64,000 nucleotides of DNA from JBBDMC01 sp963826055 (GCA_963826055.1 CAWGVO010000018.1:1-64000); one strand, 5' to 3'. Positions 18,135-28,438 are shown, numbered from the stretch's first letter. Numbers and translations are program-made. Notes: a model not told the origin generated them from the letters alone.

Positions 18135-18421
18135 GCAGTGCGCCCAGCGTCTTGCGTCTCTGGTTGATGCCGCTGCTGGTGTGGTTCACGCTGCTTGTTC
18201 TGCTTACCCTGACCGTCGGGTCTGCCTTCGTCCCGCTCGGCTACGGCAACACGATCATCAACTTGACGATCGCGGCCACCAAGGCGGCACTGATCGCCAT
18301 ATTTTTCATGGAGCTGGCGGAATCGAGCAGCCTGGTGCGGCTGGCCTCGGTCGCGGGCATCTTCTGGCTCGGCTTCCTGTTCGCGCTGAGCGCCGGCGAC
18401 TACCTCACCCGGCACTATTGA
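18131..18421 (+). CDS. coxD: Cytochrome c oxidase subunit IV, prokaryotic type
   Basis: A 96-residue protein with three hydrophobic helices (LLVWFTLLVLLTLTVGSAFV, the segment around TIAATKAALIAIFFMEL, and VAGIFWLGFLFALSAGDYL). This is the pattern of the small subunit IV found at the end of caa3 operons. The ATG overlaps the coxC stop. Its own stop overlaps, tail to tail, the end of the opposite-strand PPC gene by 7 bases, so the oxidase operon ends here. Confidence 0.82.
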   Translation: MSSAPSVLRLWLMPLLVWFTLLVLLTLTVGSAFVPLGYGNTIINLTIAATKAALIAIFFMELAESSSLVRLASVAGIFWLGFLFALSAGDYLTRHY

Positions 18422-18873
18422 CTGGCCAGGACTGCCTCCGGGTCGATGAGGGCAAGTCCGGTGCGAGGATCGGCGACCTTCTGAAGGTAGGCCGGCGATT
18501 CGGTCATGATCACCTCGAGGGTTGGGCGCACGTGCGCGCGACCAAGGTGTCCTGCCATCGCCGATCCGTCGCTTCTGCCGACGACGAGGTGAATGTGGAG
18601 CGCAGGCTTACCGGACGGAGACACGGCAACGTCGCCGATGAGGGAGGCAACCTCGACCTGGTCGTCGATCGGAATGCTCGCGTATTCCTTGGCCTGCCAA
18701 TCGAAGTACTTGAGCACAACATCCTTGAACGCGCCGATCGCCGTGATCTGCGCGGCGGTGATGCCCTGTCTGGCGGCGAATGCGGCCAGCGTCTCCATGA
18801 CCTCGTCGCCGGTTTGCAGGATCACGGCAAATGTCCGCTGACCGTCCTGCTCGTGCAGCAGCTTGCTATGCAT
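18415..18873 (-). CDS. PPC/DUF296 domain protein
   Basis: The start at 18873 follows CGGAGG and gives MHSKLLHEQDGQRTFAVIL. The 152-residue protein matches the PPC (DUF296) fold, with TGDEVMETLAAFAARQGI, ITAIGAFKDVVLKYF and the histidine-rich LHIHLVVGRSDGSAMAGHL that resembles the trimer metal site. Bacterial members are single-domain, trimeric and of unknown function; plant relatives carry AT-hooks, which are absent here. It converges with coxD and is divergent from the TPP enzyme. Confidence 0.85.
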   Translation of the reverse strand: MHSKLLHEQDGQRTFAVILQTGDEVMETLAAFAARQGITAAQITAIGAFKDVVLKYFDWQAKEYASIPIDDQVEVASLIGDVAVSPSGKPALHIHLVVGRSDGSAMAGHLGRAHVRPTLEVIMTESPAYLQKVADPRTGLALIDPEAVLASQ

Positions 18874-18939
18874 CGTTGCCTCCGTAGCGGGTGTCACGTC
18901 GACAACGCTATCCAGCGCGATTTGTTGCCCGCTCGCGAT

Positions 18940-18964
18940 GGAACAATTGGGCCACGTGACGGTT
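18940..18964 (+). promoter_or_regulatory. EcfG-like promoter (GGAAC-N16-GGTT) for the TPP enzyme
   Basis: GGAAC (18940-18944), 16-nt spacer, GGTT (18961-18964). One mismatch in the -10 element. It lies about 78 nt before the ATG at 19042. Confidence 0.5.
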
Positions 18965-19041
18965 AACACCGAAAGGCGGGCGACATAGGGATTTGGCGGT
19001 CACAGCGGCCGCCGACAACGTCCCCTGTCGGAGAAATGATC

Positions 19042-20809
19042 ATGGCGAAAGTGACCGCGGCCGACGTTCTCGTCGAAACACTCATCGATTGGGGAGTCGA
19101 CACGGTATTCGGCCTGCCCGGCGATGGCATGAACGGCATCATCGAGGCGCTGAGAACCCGACAGGACGACATCCGCTTCATCCAGGTGCGCCACGAGGAA
19201 GCCGCCGCTTTCTGCGCTTGCGCGTACGCCAAGTGGACGGGGCGGCTCGGCGTGTGTCTGGCGACATCGGGGCCCGGCGGCATTCACCTCCTCAACGGCC
19301 TCTACGACGCCAAGCTGGACGGACAGCCGGTCCTTGCCATCACCGGGCTGCAGTTTCACGACCTGCTGCACACCTTCACCCAGCAGGACGTCGAACTGGA
19401 CAAGCTGTTCATGGACGTCAGCGTCTACAACGCCCGCGTCATGGGGCCGCAGCACACCGAGAACGTCGTCGAGCTCGCCTGCCGGACGGCGTGGCCTATC
19501 GCGGCGTGGCCCACGTCACGATGCCGGTCGACATACAGTCCGCGCCGGTGATCCAGCGACCGCCGCTCGAAGCGCAACGTGCCCAACCACGTCTCCGACA
19601 TGATGGCGCGCTCCGCGCAGATGCCGGGCGAGGACCAGCTTGCGCAGGCGGCGGCGATTCTCAACGCCGGCAAGAAGACCGCGATCCTCGCCGGCCGCGG
19701 CGCGCTCGGCGCCGGCCATGAAGTGGAGGCGATTGCCGAACGGCTTGGCGCGCCCATCATCAAGCCGCTGCTGGGCAAGGGCGCGATCGCCGACGACAAC
19801 CCGTATTGCACCGGCGGCATCGGCCTGCTCGGAACGCGGCCGTCGCAGGAAGCGCTGGAAGAGTGCGACACGCTGCTGATCGCCGGCAGCTCGCTTCCCT
19901 TACATCGAGTTCTATCCGAAGCCCGGCTCAGCGCCGTGCCGTGCAGATCGACATCGATCCGATGCGCATCGGCCTGCGCTATCCGGTCGAGGCGGGCCTG
20001 GTCGGCGATGTCGGCAAGGTGCTGCAGCGCGCTGCTGCCGCAGCTCGACTACCGCGAGGACCGTTCGTTCCTCGATGAGGCCCAGAAGGGCATGAAGGAC
20101 ATGGAACGAACTGATGGTCGAGCGCGGCACGCGGCAGGACAAGCCGATGAAGCCGCAGGTGGTGGCCCACGAGCTCAACAAGCTGCTCGCCGACGATGCG
20201 ATCGTCGCGACCGACTCCGGCACCATCACCACATGGATCGCGCGTCACCTCACGCATTCGCGGGGAGATGAAGTTTTCCTGCTCCGGCAATCTCGCCACG
20301 ATGGCCTGCGGGCTTGCCCTATGCCGTGGCGGCCGCGGTCGCGCTATCCGGGGCGGCAGGTGGTCGCCTTCGTCGGCGACGGCGGCCTGACCATGCTGAT
20401 CGGCGAGCTCGCCACCTGCGTGAAATACGACCTCGACGTGAAGATCGTCGTCATCAAGAACAACGTGCTCGGCCAGATCAAATGGGAGCAGATGGTTTTC
20501 CTCGGCAACCCGGAATACGTCTGCGAGTTGCAGCCGATCGACTTTGCCGCGGTCGGCGCGCGGCTTCGGCGTCAAGAGCTTCACCATCGACGATCCGGCA
20601 CGCTGCGGCGAGACGCTGCGTCAGGCGCTGTCCACCAAGGGTCCGGTCGCTGGTCGAGGCGGTCGTCGACCCGCACGAACCGCCGATGCCGCCGAAGGTC
20701 GAGGTTCAAGGAGGCCAAGAACTTTGCCGAGGCCCTCGTCCGCGGCACGCCGGCGCGCGGCAAGATCGCCCTGACGGTGGCTTCCGACACGGTTCGCGAA
20801 CTGATCTGA
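19042..20809 (+). CDS. Thiamine diphosphate-dependent enzyme, pyruvate oxidase/acetolactate synthase type (many frameshifts)
   Basis: ATG at 19042 follows GGAG by 8 nt. The N-terminal PYR domain shows VFGLPGDGMNGIIEAL and the catalytic glutamate in VRHEEAAAFCA, the middle domain AAILNAGKKTAILAGRGALG, and the C-terminal PP domain the TPP motif VGDGGLTMLIGEL ending at KNN. The gap LQFHDLLHTFTQQDVELDKL is like pyruvate oxidases (PoxB) more than biosynthetic acetolactate synthase. No regulatory subunit gene is adjacent. At least eight one-base slips break the frame between 19490 and 20720. An EcfG-like promoter suggests stress induction. The substrate is not certain. Confidence 0.8.
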
Positions 20810-20828
20810 TCGGCGAGAGATCGGCCTG

Positions 20829-21926
20829 ATGCTCGCTACCGAACCGACGATCGCATCAGTCGCCGGCTACGCCTATCGCATTCCGACCGATGCACCCGAG
20901 GCAGATGGAACGCTGAGCTGGGACCACACCACGATCGTCGTCGTCACCGCCGAAGCGGGGGACGAAGCGGGGTTCGGCTACACCTACGCCGCGCCGCGAA
21001 GCCGCCCGCGTCGTCAACTCCCTGCTGTCCGGGGTCGTCATCGGTCTGGATGCTTTCGCAGTTCCGGCGGCCTGGGAGGCCATGGTCGGCGCTGTCCGCA
21101 ACGCCGGCCGGCCGGGGATCGCGGCGACCGCGATCTCGGCAGTTGACGTGGCGCTCTGGGACCTCAAGGCGCGGCTTGCCGGTCTTCCGCTCGCCCGCTT
21201 GCTCGGCCAGGAGCGCGATGAAGTCCCGATTTACGGCAGTGGCGGCTTCACTTCCTATTCCGACGATCGGTTGGTCGAGCAACTTTGGGTTGGGTGGAGG
21301 ACGAAGGCTGTCGCTGGGTCAAGATGAAGATCGGCAGCGAACCCGGACGGGACGTTGACCGGGTCCGGCTGGCGCGCGAGGCGATCGGCGATGCGGGTCT
21401 GTTCGTCGATGCAAACGGTGCTTACGCGCGCAAGCAGGCGCTCGACTTTGCCGACGCGTTCGCGGACCTCGGCGTAACCTGGTTCGAGGAGCCGGTCTCC
21501 AGTGACGACCTCGACGGCCTCCGCCTGATCCGCGACCGGGCGCCGGCGTCGATTGAGGTGGCGGCAGGCGAGTACGGCTACGATCCCTTCTACTTTCGCC
21601 GCATGCTGGACGCAGGTGCGGTGGACGTTCTGCAGGCGGACGCGACCCGCTGCGGCGGTATCACCGGTTTCCTGAGGACGGCGGCGCTGGCCGACAGTCA
21701 CTGTCTGCCGATCTCGGCCCATACGGCGCCGGCACTTCACCTCGCGGTGTGCTGCGCCGCGCCGCGCCTGCGCCACATCGAATGGTTTCACGACCACGCC
21801 CGTATCGAACAGGCGCTTTTCGACGGTGCCCCTCTGCCCCGAAACGGAATGATTGCGCCCGACCTGTCACGGCCCGGTCTCGGCCTCGAATTCAGATGGA
21901 AAGATGCCGAGTCCCTGGCCGTGTGA
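20829..21926 (+). CDS. Enolase-superfamily (mandelate racemase/muconate lactonising type) enzyme (two frameshifts)
   Basis: The N-terminal capping domain (GTLSWDHTTIVVVTAEAGDE) and the barrel are split by slips near 20995 and 21290. The barrel carries the KxK base in WVKMKIGSEPG and three metal ligands: DANG, EEPV and GEYGYDP. HTAPALH provides the histidine-type second base. Such enzymes act on sugar acids or similar carboxylates; the exact substrate cannot be read. It follows the TPP enzyme by 19 bases and precedes a 2-hydroxyacid dehydrogenase, so a shared carbohydrate-acid pathway is plausible. Confidence 0.8.
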
Positions 21927-22040
21927 GCCGCGAAGGACTCCTGATCATGAACGATACACGATCATCCCGCCCCGGACGCGCCGGCGAGCGCATTGCAACC
22001 TACACGGCGAAGCGGAGGGTGATCAGCCGAATCTGCACCG

Positions 22041-24907
22041 ATGCATGGTGACCCTGCCGCGCTGGCCCGATCGCTGGCTCGCGAGATCGAAGGCGAGGTG
22101 TCCTTCGACGGCGGAACCCGCGCTCTCTACGCCACCGACGCGTCGAACTACCGGCAGGTGCCAGTCGGCGTGGTGTTTCCCCGCAGCGCCGATGATGTGG
22201 TCGACGACCCTCGCCGAATGCCGCAGGGCCGGCGCGCCCGTCGTCATGCGTGGCGGCGGCACCAGCCTCGCGGGGCAGGGGTGCAACGTCGCTGTCCTCA
22301 TCGACTTCTCAAAATACCTCAACCGCATCGTATCTCTCGACCCGCAGGCGCGGCGCGCGCGGGTTGAGCCCGGCTGCATCCTCGACCATCTCCGCGATGC
22401 AGCCGAAAAGCACGCACTAACCTTCGGACCGGATCCCGCGACCCACGATCACAACACCCTCGGGGGCATGATCGGCAATAATTCGTGCGGGGTGCATTCG
22501 GTAATGGCCGGGCGCACGTCGGATAATGTGCATGCCCTCGACATCGTCACCTACGAGGGGCTGAGAATGACAGTCGGTCCGACGAGCGACGATGAGTTCG
22601 AGCGCATCATCGCCGCCGGCGGCCCGCGGGCCGAAATCTACCGACAACTTGATGCTTTCAGGAACCGTTATGCCGATCTCATTCGGGCGCGATATCCCCA
22701 CATACCGCGACTGGTGTCCGGCTACGAGAACCTTGACGCTTTGCTGCCCGAAAACGGCTTCAACGTGGCCTGTGCGCTTGTCGGCACCGAGGCAACCTGC
22801 GTCACGGTCCTCGAAGCGACCCTGGACCTCATCCCAAGCCCCCAGCAACGCGTGCTGGCTGCGATCGGCTTCAGCGACGTCTATGCGGCGGCTGACGCGG
22901 TTCCCGAAGTCCTTGGCTTCGGGCCGATCGGGCTTGAGGGTATCGATCGACCTGTTGATCACCTTCATCCGCGAAAAGCATCTGCACGAAGACGACCTGG
23001 AAATGCTTCCCGAAGGGAACGGCTGGCTGATTGCCGAATTCGGGGGCGACACGTTCGAGGAAGCGAGCAACCGTGCCGCGCAACTGGTCGATGCGTTCGA
23101 CGAAAAGGGCTGCCGCGCCAAAACGATCGACAAGAAGAGTGATCAGCAAAGACTGTGGACGGTGCGCGAATCCGCCCTCGGCGCGACGGCCCACGTTCCG
23201 GACATGCCGGAGACGCATCCGGGATGGGAGGACAGCGCCGTCCCCCGCGAGGCGCTGGGCGCGTACCTGCGCGACCTCAAGAAGCTATTTCATCGGTACG
23301 GCTACGAAGCGTCGGTCTATGGGCACTTCGGCGACGGGCTCGTGCATTGCCGCATCGACTTTGACCTGCGTACGGAGGAAGGCCTCCAGACCTGGCGCCG
23401 GTTCCTGGACGAGGCCGCCGACCTCGTTGTGGGCTACGGTGGATCGTTGTCCGGCGAGCACGGCGACGGCCAGGCGCGGGCGGCCCTTCTCGAAAAGATG
23501 TACGGTGCCGAGCTCGTCAGCGCCTTTCGCGAGTTCAAGGCGATCTGGGATCCGCAAGGCCGGATGAATCCGGGCAAGATCGTCGATCCGTACCCGATCA
23601 CGTCGAACCTTCGCCTCGAGCCGCTGATTCAGCCGCCCGACGTTGACGCCCAGTTTGCGTACGCGGAAGACGGCGGCAGCTTTGTCAAGGCAACGCGACG
23701 ATGCGTGGGTGTCGGGTCGTGCCGGCGGAGGGACAGCACCAAGAGTGTCATGTGCCCGAGCTACATGGCGACCGGCGAGGAGAAGTATTCGACACGCGGC
23801 CGCGCGCGGCTGCTGTTCGAGATGATCCATGGCGACGTCCTTGCTGACCATTGGAAAAGCGATGCCGTCGAAGACGCGTTGGACCTTTGTCTCGCCTGCA
23901 AGGCGTGCAAGAGCGACTGTCCGGTTCACGTGGACATGGCGACCTACAAGGCGGAGTTTCGAAATCGCTACTACGCCGGCCGCCTGCGGCCGCGCGCGGC
24001 CTATTCGATGGGGCTGATCCACCGCTGGGCACGTATCGCGGCCCGCATGCCGGCCATCGCCAACGCGATGACACAAACGCCTGGCGTGTCGTCGCTGGCC
24101 AAATGGATTGGAGGCATCGCGCAAGAACGAAAGATGCCGCCGTTCGCGCGCCAGAGCTTCACCGATTGGTTCAAGCATCGCGAGCGACCGAGCGCCGGCG
24201 GGCAGCGCGTCATGCTGTGGCCGGATACGTTCAACAACTACTTCCGACCGGAGACCGCCATCGCCGCCACCCGGCTGCTGGAGCACCTGGGATTCGTCGT
24301 TGTAATCCCCGCTCGTCCGCTGTGCTGCGGGCGCCCGCTCTACGACTGGGGCAGGCTTGACGCAGCAAAAAGGCTGTGGCGCGAAACCCTGTCGTCTCTG
24401 GAAAGCGAAATTGAGATCGGGACGCCGATCATCGGGCTTGAGCCGGCGTGCGTCAGCGCCTTTCGGGACGAACTCGTTGGCCTGTTTTCAAGCAGCGAGC
24501 AGGCTCGCCGTTTAAGCGGGCAGACACTGTTCCTGAGCGAATTCCTCGATCGCAATTCCGCCGACATCCAACTGCCGCGAATTGCTGGTCCGGCACTCGT
24601 CCAGCTTCACTGTCATCATCACGCGATCATCAAGCCGGCCGCCGAGAAGCGGGTGATGGACCGGCTCGGCCTCAACTACTCGGTGATGGCGTCGGGGTGC
24701 TGCGGCATGGCCGGTTCGTTCGGGTTTGAGGCCGCCAAGTACGACGTCTCGCTGGCGGCCGCCAGGCGGAGCCTCGTCCCGACGATTGAAGCCGCGCCCG
24801 CGGACACCGCGATCATCGCCAACGGCTTCAGTTGTCGCGAACAGATCGAGCAGCTCACCGGACGGCACACCACGCATATTGCCGAGTTGATCGCGGGTCG
24901 CCTTTGA
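22041..24907 (+). CDS. FAD-linked 2-hydroxyacid dehydrogenase fused to Fe-S oxidoreductase (two frameshifts)
   Basis: The N-terminal FAD-binding PCMH domain has PVVMRGGGTSLAGQGCN and HNTLGGMIGNNSCG. A C-terminal FAD-oxidase domain follows with YGHFGDGLVHCR and SGEHGDGQAR. Then two ferredoxin cysteine clusters (CVGVGSC and CLACKACKSDCP) and two CCG motifs (LCCGRPLY, GCCGMAGSFG). The whole, about 955 residues, resembles YdiJ and Dld-II type D-2-hydroxyacid dehydrogenases that reduce quinone or a cytochrome. Slips occur near 22200 and 22948. ATG 22041 is used because an in-frame stop lies just upstream. The substrate could be D-lactate or a sugar-derived hydroxyacid. Confidence 0.82.
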
Positions 24908-24917
24908 AGCCGGGCCG

Positions 24918-27444
24918 TCAGCCCTGCTTTGGCAGGGCGTAGGCGATCAGTGCGTCGCTGACCCCGGTCTCCATGAAGTGGTGCCCGCCGGCCATGATGA
25001 GGACGTACTGGCGGCCGTCCGCCTTGTAGGTCATCGGCGTCGACTGGCCGCCGGCCGGCAGCGTCGCCTGCCACACGACACGACCGGACTGGATGTCGAT
25101 CGCGCGGATCCGGTCGTCGGTTGCTGCTGCGACGAAGATCAGCCCGCCGGCGGTGACAAGCGGACCCCCGTTGTTCGGGGTGCCGATCGGCAGCGGGCAG
25201 CTTCGACGGGATGCCGAAGGGACCGTTCTCGACCGCGGTGCCGAGCGGTTTGTCCCATAAAGTCTTGCCGGTGGCGAGGTCGATCGCCTGGATGCCGCCG
25301 TACGGCGGCTGCTTGCACATCAGGCCGGTCCAGCCCTCCCGCCAGCCGGCGTTGACGTCGATGGCATAGGGCGAGCCGGCCTGCGGGTTGTCGTGGGTCG
25401 TGCCCCGGCGACGTTGATCGGGCCGAGACCGCGGGCCTTCGGCCTCGTCGCGCGTCAGCAGCCGGTTGTAGTTCGGCATGTCGTTGTAGTTGGCGATAAG
25501 GACGCCGTGGTCGGGATCGACGGCGACGCTGCCCCAGTCCGAGCCGCCGTTGTAGCCGGGATACTCGATGTAGCGTTGCCGGAGCGTCGGCGGGGTGTAT
25601 TCGCCGCTGTAGGAGGCGCGCTGGAACTGAATGCGGCACCAAAGCTGATCGAGCGGGCTCATGCCCCACATGTCCTTTTCCTGCAGACGGTGCCTTGGCG
25701 AGGGTGTGGTAGCCGGAGAACGGCTGGGTCTTCGACAGGTTCTCCGCCTCGACGCCGCCGCTCGGGCACCTTGCGTTCCTCTACCGGGAACAGGGACTTG
25801 CCGGTGCGCCGGTCGAGGACATAGATCTCGCCCTGCTTGCTCGGCTGGATCACCGCCGGCACGGTGCCGTTGTCGGTCGGAATGTCGGCGAGCGTCGGCT
25901 GGGAACCGAGGTCGTAGTCCCAGAGGTCGTAGTGAACGGTCTGGAAGTGCCAGACCGGCTTGCCCGTCGTCACGTCGATGGCGACGAGCGAGCTGCTGAA
26001 TTCGTTCTCGCAGGCCTTGCGGTTGCCGCCGTAGTAGTCGACGGCGGAGTTGCCGAGCGGGATGTAGACGTACCCGAGCTGCTCGTCGCCGGCGGCGCGG
26101 TCCACATGTTCGGGGTGCCGCGCGTGTAAGTCTGCGCCCTTGGGCGGCTCGCCGGTGAGGTCCGGGTTGCACATGTCCCAGGCCCACGCGAGCTTGCCGG
26201 TCACGGCGTCGTAGCCGCGGATCACGCCCGACGGCGCGTCTTCGGCCTGGCCGTCCAGTGACCTGGGCGCCGACCACGACCACGCCGCGAACGATGACGG
26301 GCGCGGCGACGATGGCCGTACCAGCCCGGCACCGTGTCGCCGATCCCTTCGGTGAGGTCGACCATGCCGCCTGGCCGAAGTCGGAGCAGAGCTGCCCGGT
26401 CTTGGCGTCGACCGCGATCAGGCGGGCGTCGAGCGTGCCCTCGATGATGCGGGTGGCGCACGGCTCATCCGGCCCGGCGTCGGGTTTCGCGAAGTAGGCG
26501 ACGCCACGGCAGGTGGCGCCGTAAGGAACGGCGTCGTCCGGCACTTTCGGATCGTAGCGCCAGCGCTCCTGGCCGGTGCCGGCGTCGAGCGAAATCAGGA
26601 TGTTCTTCGCCGAACAGAGATAGACCGAATCGCCGACCTTGATCGGCGTCGTTTCGGGCGAATACTCGCCCTTGGTCTTTTCGTCCGGCAGATCGCCGGT
26701 GTGAAAGACCCACGCCTGCTTGAGCTTGGCGACATTGTCGGTGGAGATGTCGGAGAGGGGCGAATAGCGGAGTTCGTGATCCGAGCCGCCGTAAACGGGC
26801 CAGTCGTCGCCCGCCTGCAGCGCGGTCGGCTGAACGGTGGCTGACGGGGGGGCTGCGGCCGACTGAGCCTCGGCCTGCGCGGACAGGCCTTGCGCCGATG
26901 GCGGCGGCGATGCCTGCGCCAGGGCGGACGCGGACGGCGCCTGGAACTCGGCCGCGGCGGCAGTGGCTGTCTGATGGTGCGTCTCGAAAAGAAGTATGGC
27001 GAAAATCGCGATGCCCGCGACGATTGCCGCGGCGACGCCGGCCGGAACCGGATAGCCACTCCACCGGCGCTGCGCGGCGCTGCGGCGATAGAGCACCGGA
27101 AAGAAAAAGACCGCGATCAGCGCCAAAATAGTCGGTGCCACCAGGCGCGGCACCTGCGCCCAGCCGTCGAGGCCGGCCTCGGACAATGCCCACACGATGG
27201 TGAAGGCATAGGTAAGGAAGTAGATCCACAGTCCGGTGACAGAGCCCATGAAAATGAGAACCGCCGCGGCGAGCAGGCCGACACCGGCGATCGCGTAGTA
27301 CCAGGACCCGCCGAGCGCCAGCAGCCAGACGCCGCCGGCCAGCAGCAGCGTGCCGACAACAAGGAGGACGAAAGCGAAGAGGGCGGCCATCCACTCTCCG
27401 AATCCACGCTCTTTCGTTGGGGCGAGAAGCGGCCGGTATGTCAT
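24918..27444 (-). CDS. gcd: Membrane-bound PQQ-dependent glucose dehydrogenase (several frameshifts)
   Basis: This enzyme oxidises aldoses in the periplasm and passes electrons to ubiquinone. Five N-terminal membrane helices (about residues 20-160) are followed by a long Ala/Pro/Gln-rich linker and the PQQ beta-propeller, which opens with DWPVYGGSDHELRYSPL. The C-terminus reads YVLIMAGGHHFM and ends at 24918. ATG at 27444 has AGGAGG 6 nt upstream. The propeller is broken by at least four slips between about 25200 and 26270, yet all blades can be read. An EcfG-like site lies upstream. No PQQ synthesis genes are in the window. Confidence 0.87.
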
Positions 27445-27499
27445 CTCTTCCTCCTGCGCGAATGCCAGAGGGGGCGCTGGCGCCCCGCTTTGGAGGGAC

Positions 27500-27524
27500 A
27501 ACACGTCCGTCGTTGGATAGTTCC
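27500..27524 (-). promoter_or_regulatory. EcfG-like promoter (GGAAC-N16-TGTT) for gcd
   Basis: GGAAC (27524-27520), 16-nt spacer, TGTT (27503-27500). One mismatch in the -10 element, 56 nt before the gcd ATG. Confidence 0.45.
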
Positions 27525-27568
27525 ATCGTGGAAGGGCGCACGCCCGCGCCGATCCTGCATTCGGAGCG

Positions 27569-28273
27569 CTACATTTTCTCTTTCAAACCCGCGCGCAGCA
27601 GGCACCAGTTGACCGGGTAGCTGGTGGCGAAGCCGATCAGCATGGCGACCTGCATGGCGAACCAGAATTCCGGCGTGTCGACCTCGGCTCGAACTCCGAA
27701 CAAGCGCGTGAAGACCACAAGCTGAAGAAGGGCCATCGTGCCGTACATACCCACCTGCCACGCCGCGAGCGACAGCGTGTCGGCCTTGAGAGCAGCAACA
27801 ATTCCCTCGCCGAACGACAGGCCCCGCATCGGTGCGATGGTGAAATACTGGAAACCGATGCCGATCGCGAAAGCGAACAGGAAATCGAGGCTCCAGACAG
27901 CGAACATCTTGTCCCCGAAAATGGATTCCCATCCGAACCAGACCGCCACGGCGGGGACGGCAAACGCCAGCCATTCAGCGCAGATGTCGCCGAGCGTGCA
28001 ACCGCTGCCGCAATGGAGGGTGGCCTTGGCGGCCATCACCGGGAACGGCGTGCGCGGAGGCCCGTGATGCGGACCATGAGGGCCTCCTGATCGACCGTAA
28101 GCAACATAGCCGCCAAGGACGAGGATGCCGCCGAACAGGGCCGAAACCGGCCAAACCACGTTCATGATCCACATGGGCTGAGGGCGGCGCGTTTCGTCGA
28201 ACCCGATGATCGCCGCGGAGCCGAAGCCGCACGCCAGCATTGCGATAGCGACCGCGTGAAACCAGGCGGGCAC
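27569..28273 (-). CDS. DUF4396 polytopic membrane protein with His/Cys-rich loop
   Basis: About six membrane helices (for example WFHAVAIAMLACGFGSAAII and LAFAVPAVAVWFGWE) enclose a loop rich in metal-type residues: GGPHGPHHGP followed by LHCGSGCTLGDICAEW. This matches DUF4396, a family of unknown function. The loop suggests copper or another soft metal as ligand, which is inference. GTG at 28273 is chosen because GGAG precedes it by 7 nt and PAWFHAV is a family-like start; in-frame TTG codons further upstream are weaker. A terminator hairpin separates it from the promoter at 28398-28422. Confidence 0.75.
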   Translation of the reverse strand: MPAWFHAVAIAMLACGFGSAAIIGFDETRRPQPMWIMNVVWPVSALFGGILVLGGYVAYGRSGGPHGPHHGPPRTPFPVMAAKATLHCGSGCTLGDICAEWLAFAVPAVAVWFGWESIFGDKMFAVWSLDFLFAFAIGIGFQYFTIAPMRGLSFGEGIVAALKADTLSLAAWQVGMYGTMALLQLVVFTRLFGVRAEVDTPEFWFAMQVAMLIGFATSYPVNWCLLRAGLKEKM

Positions 28274-28310
28274 GGGAAACTCCGTCAAAACGGAGCAGTT
28301 GCGCGTTCGG

Positions 28311-28391
28311 CAAAACAAGACGTGGTCCCGATGGGACCACGTCTATTGCCGGCGTGCCATTGAGGGGGCGGGGAGGGAAGCAGCCGGTCAC
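28311..28391 (-). ncRNA. Candidate EcfG-driven small RNA with C-rich loop
   Basis: An exact EcfG promoter (28398-28422) predicts a transcript start near 28391. The next 80 nt contain no credible reading frame. A short CCGGC/GCCGG stem (28387-28383 with 28353-28349) closes a loop holding CTTCCCTCCCCGCCCCCTC, and a 12-bp terminator hairpin with a T-rich tail ends the unit near 28311. A C-rich loop plus terminator under the stress sigma factor is the layout of Caulobacter GsrN, as I recall it. Alternatively the segment could be the attenuated leader of the DUF4396 gene. There is no expression evidence. Confidence 0.5.
28318..28344 (-). terminator. Strong intrinsic terminator hairpin
   Basis: AGACGTGGTCCC and GGGACCACGTCT form a perfect 12-bp stem with a 3-nt loop. 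On the minus strand it is followed by TGTTTTG. It would end transcripts from the DUF1328 gene and from the 28398-28422 promoter. Confidence 0.8.
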
Positions 28392-28397
28392 ATAGAT

Positions 28398-28422
28398 AAC
28401 GCCGGTCTGGCCAAATGGTTCC
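28398..28422 (-). promoter_or_regulatory. EcfG-type promoter (GGAAC-N16-CGTT) with no adjacent protein gene
   Basis: GGAAC (28422-28418), 16-nt spacer, CGTT (28401-28398), exact consensus on the minus strand. The first possible protein start is about 118 nt beyond the predicted transcript start, past a terminator. Confidence 0.75.
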
Positions 28423-28438
28423 CGCCATCGTCTTCGCC

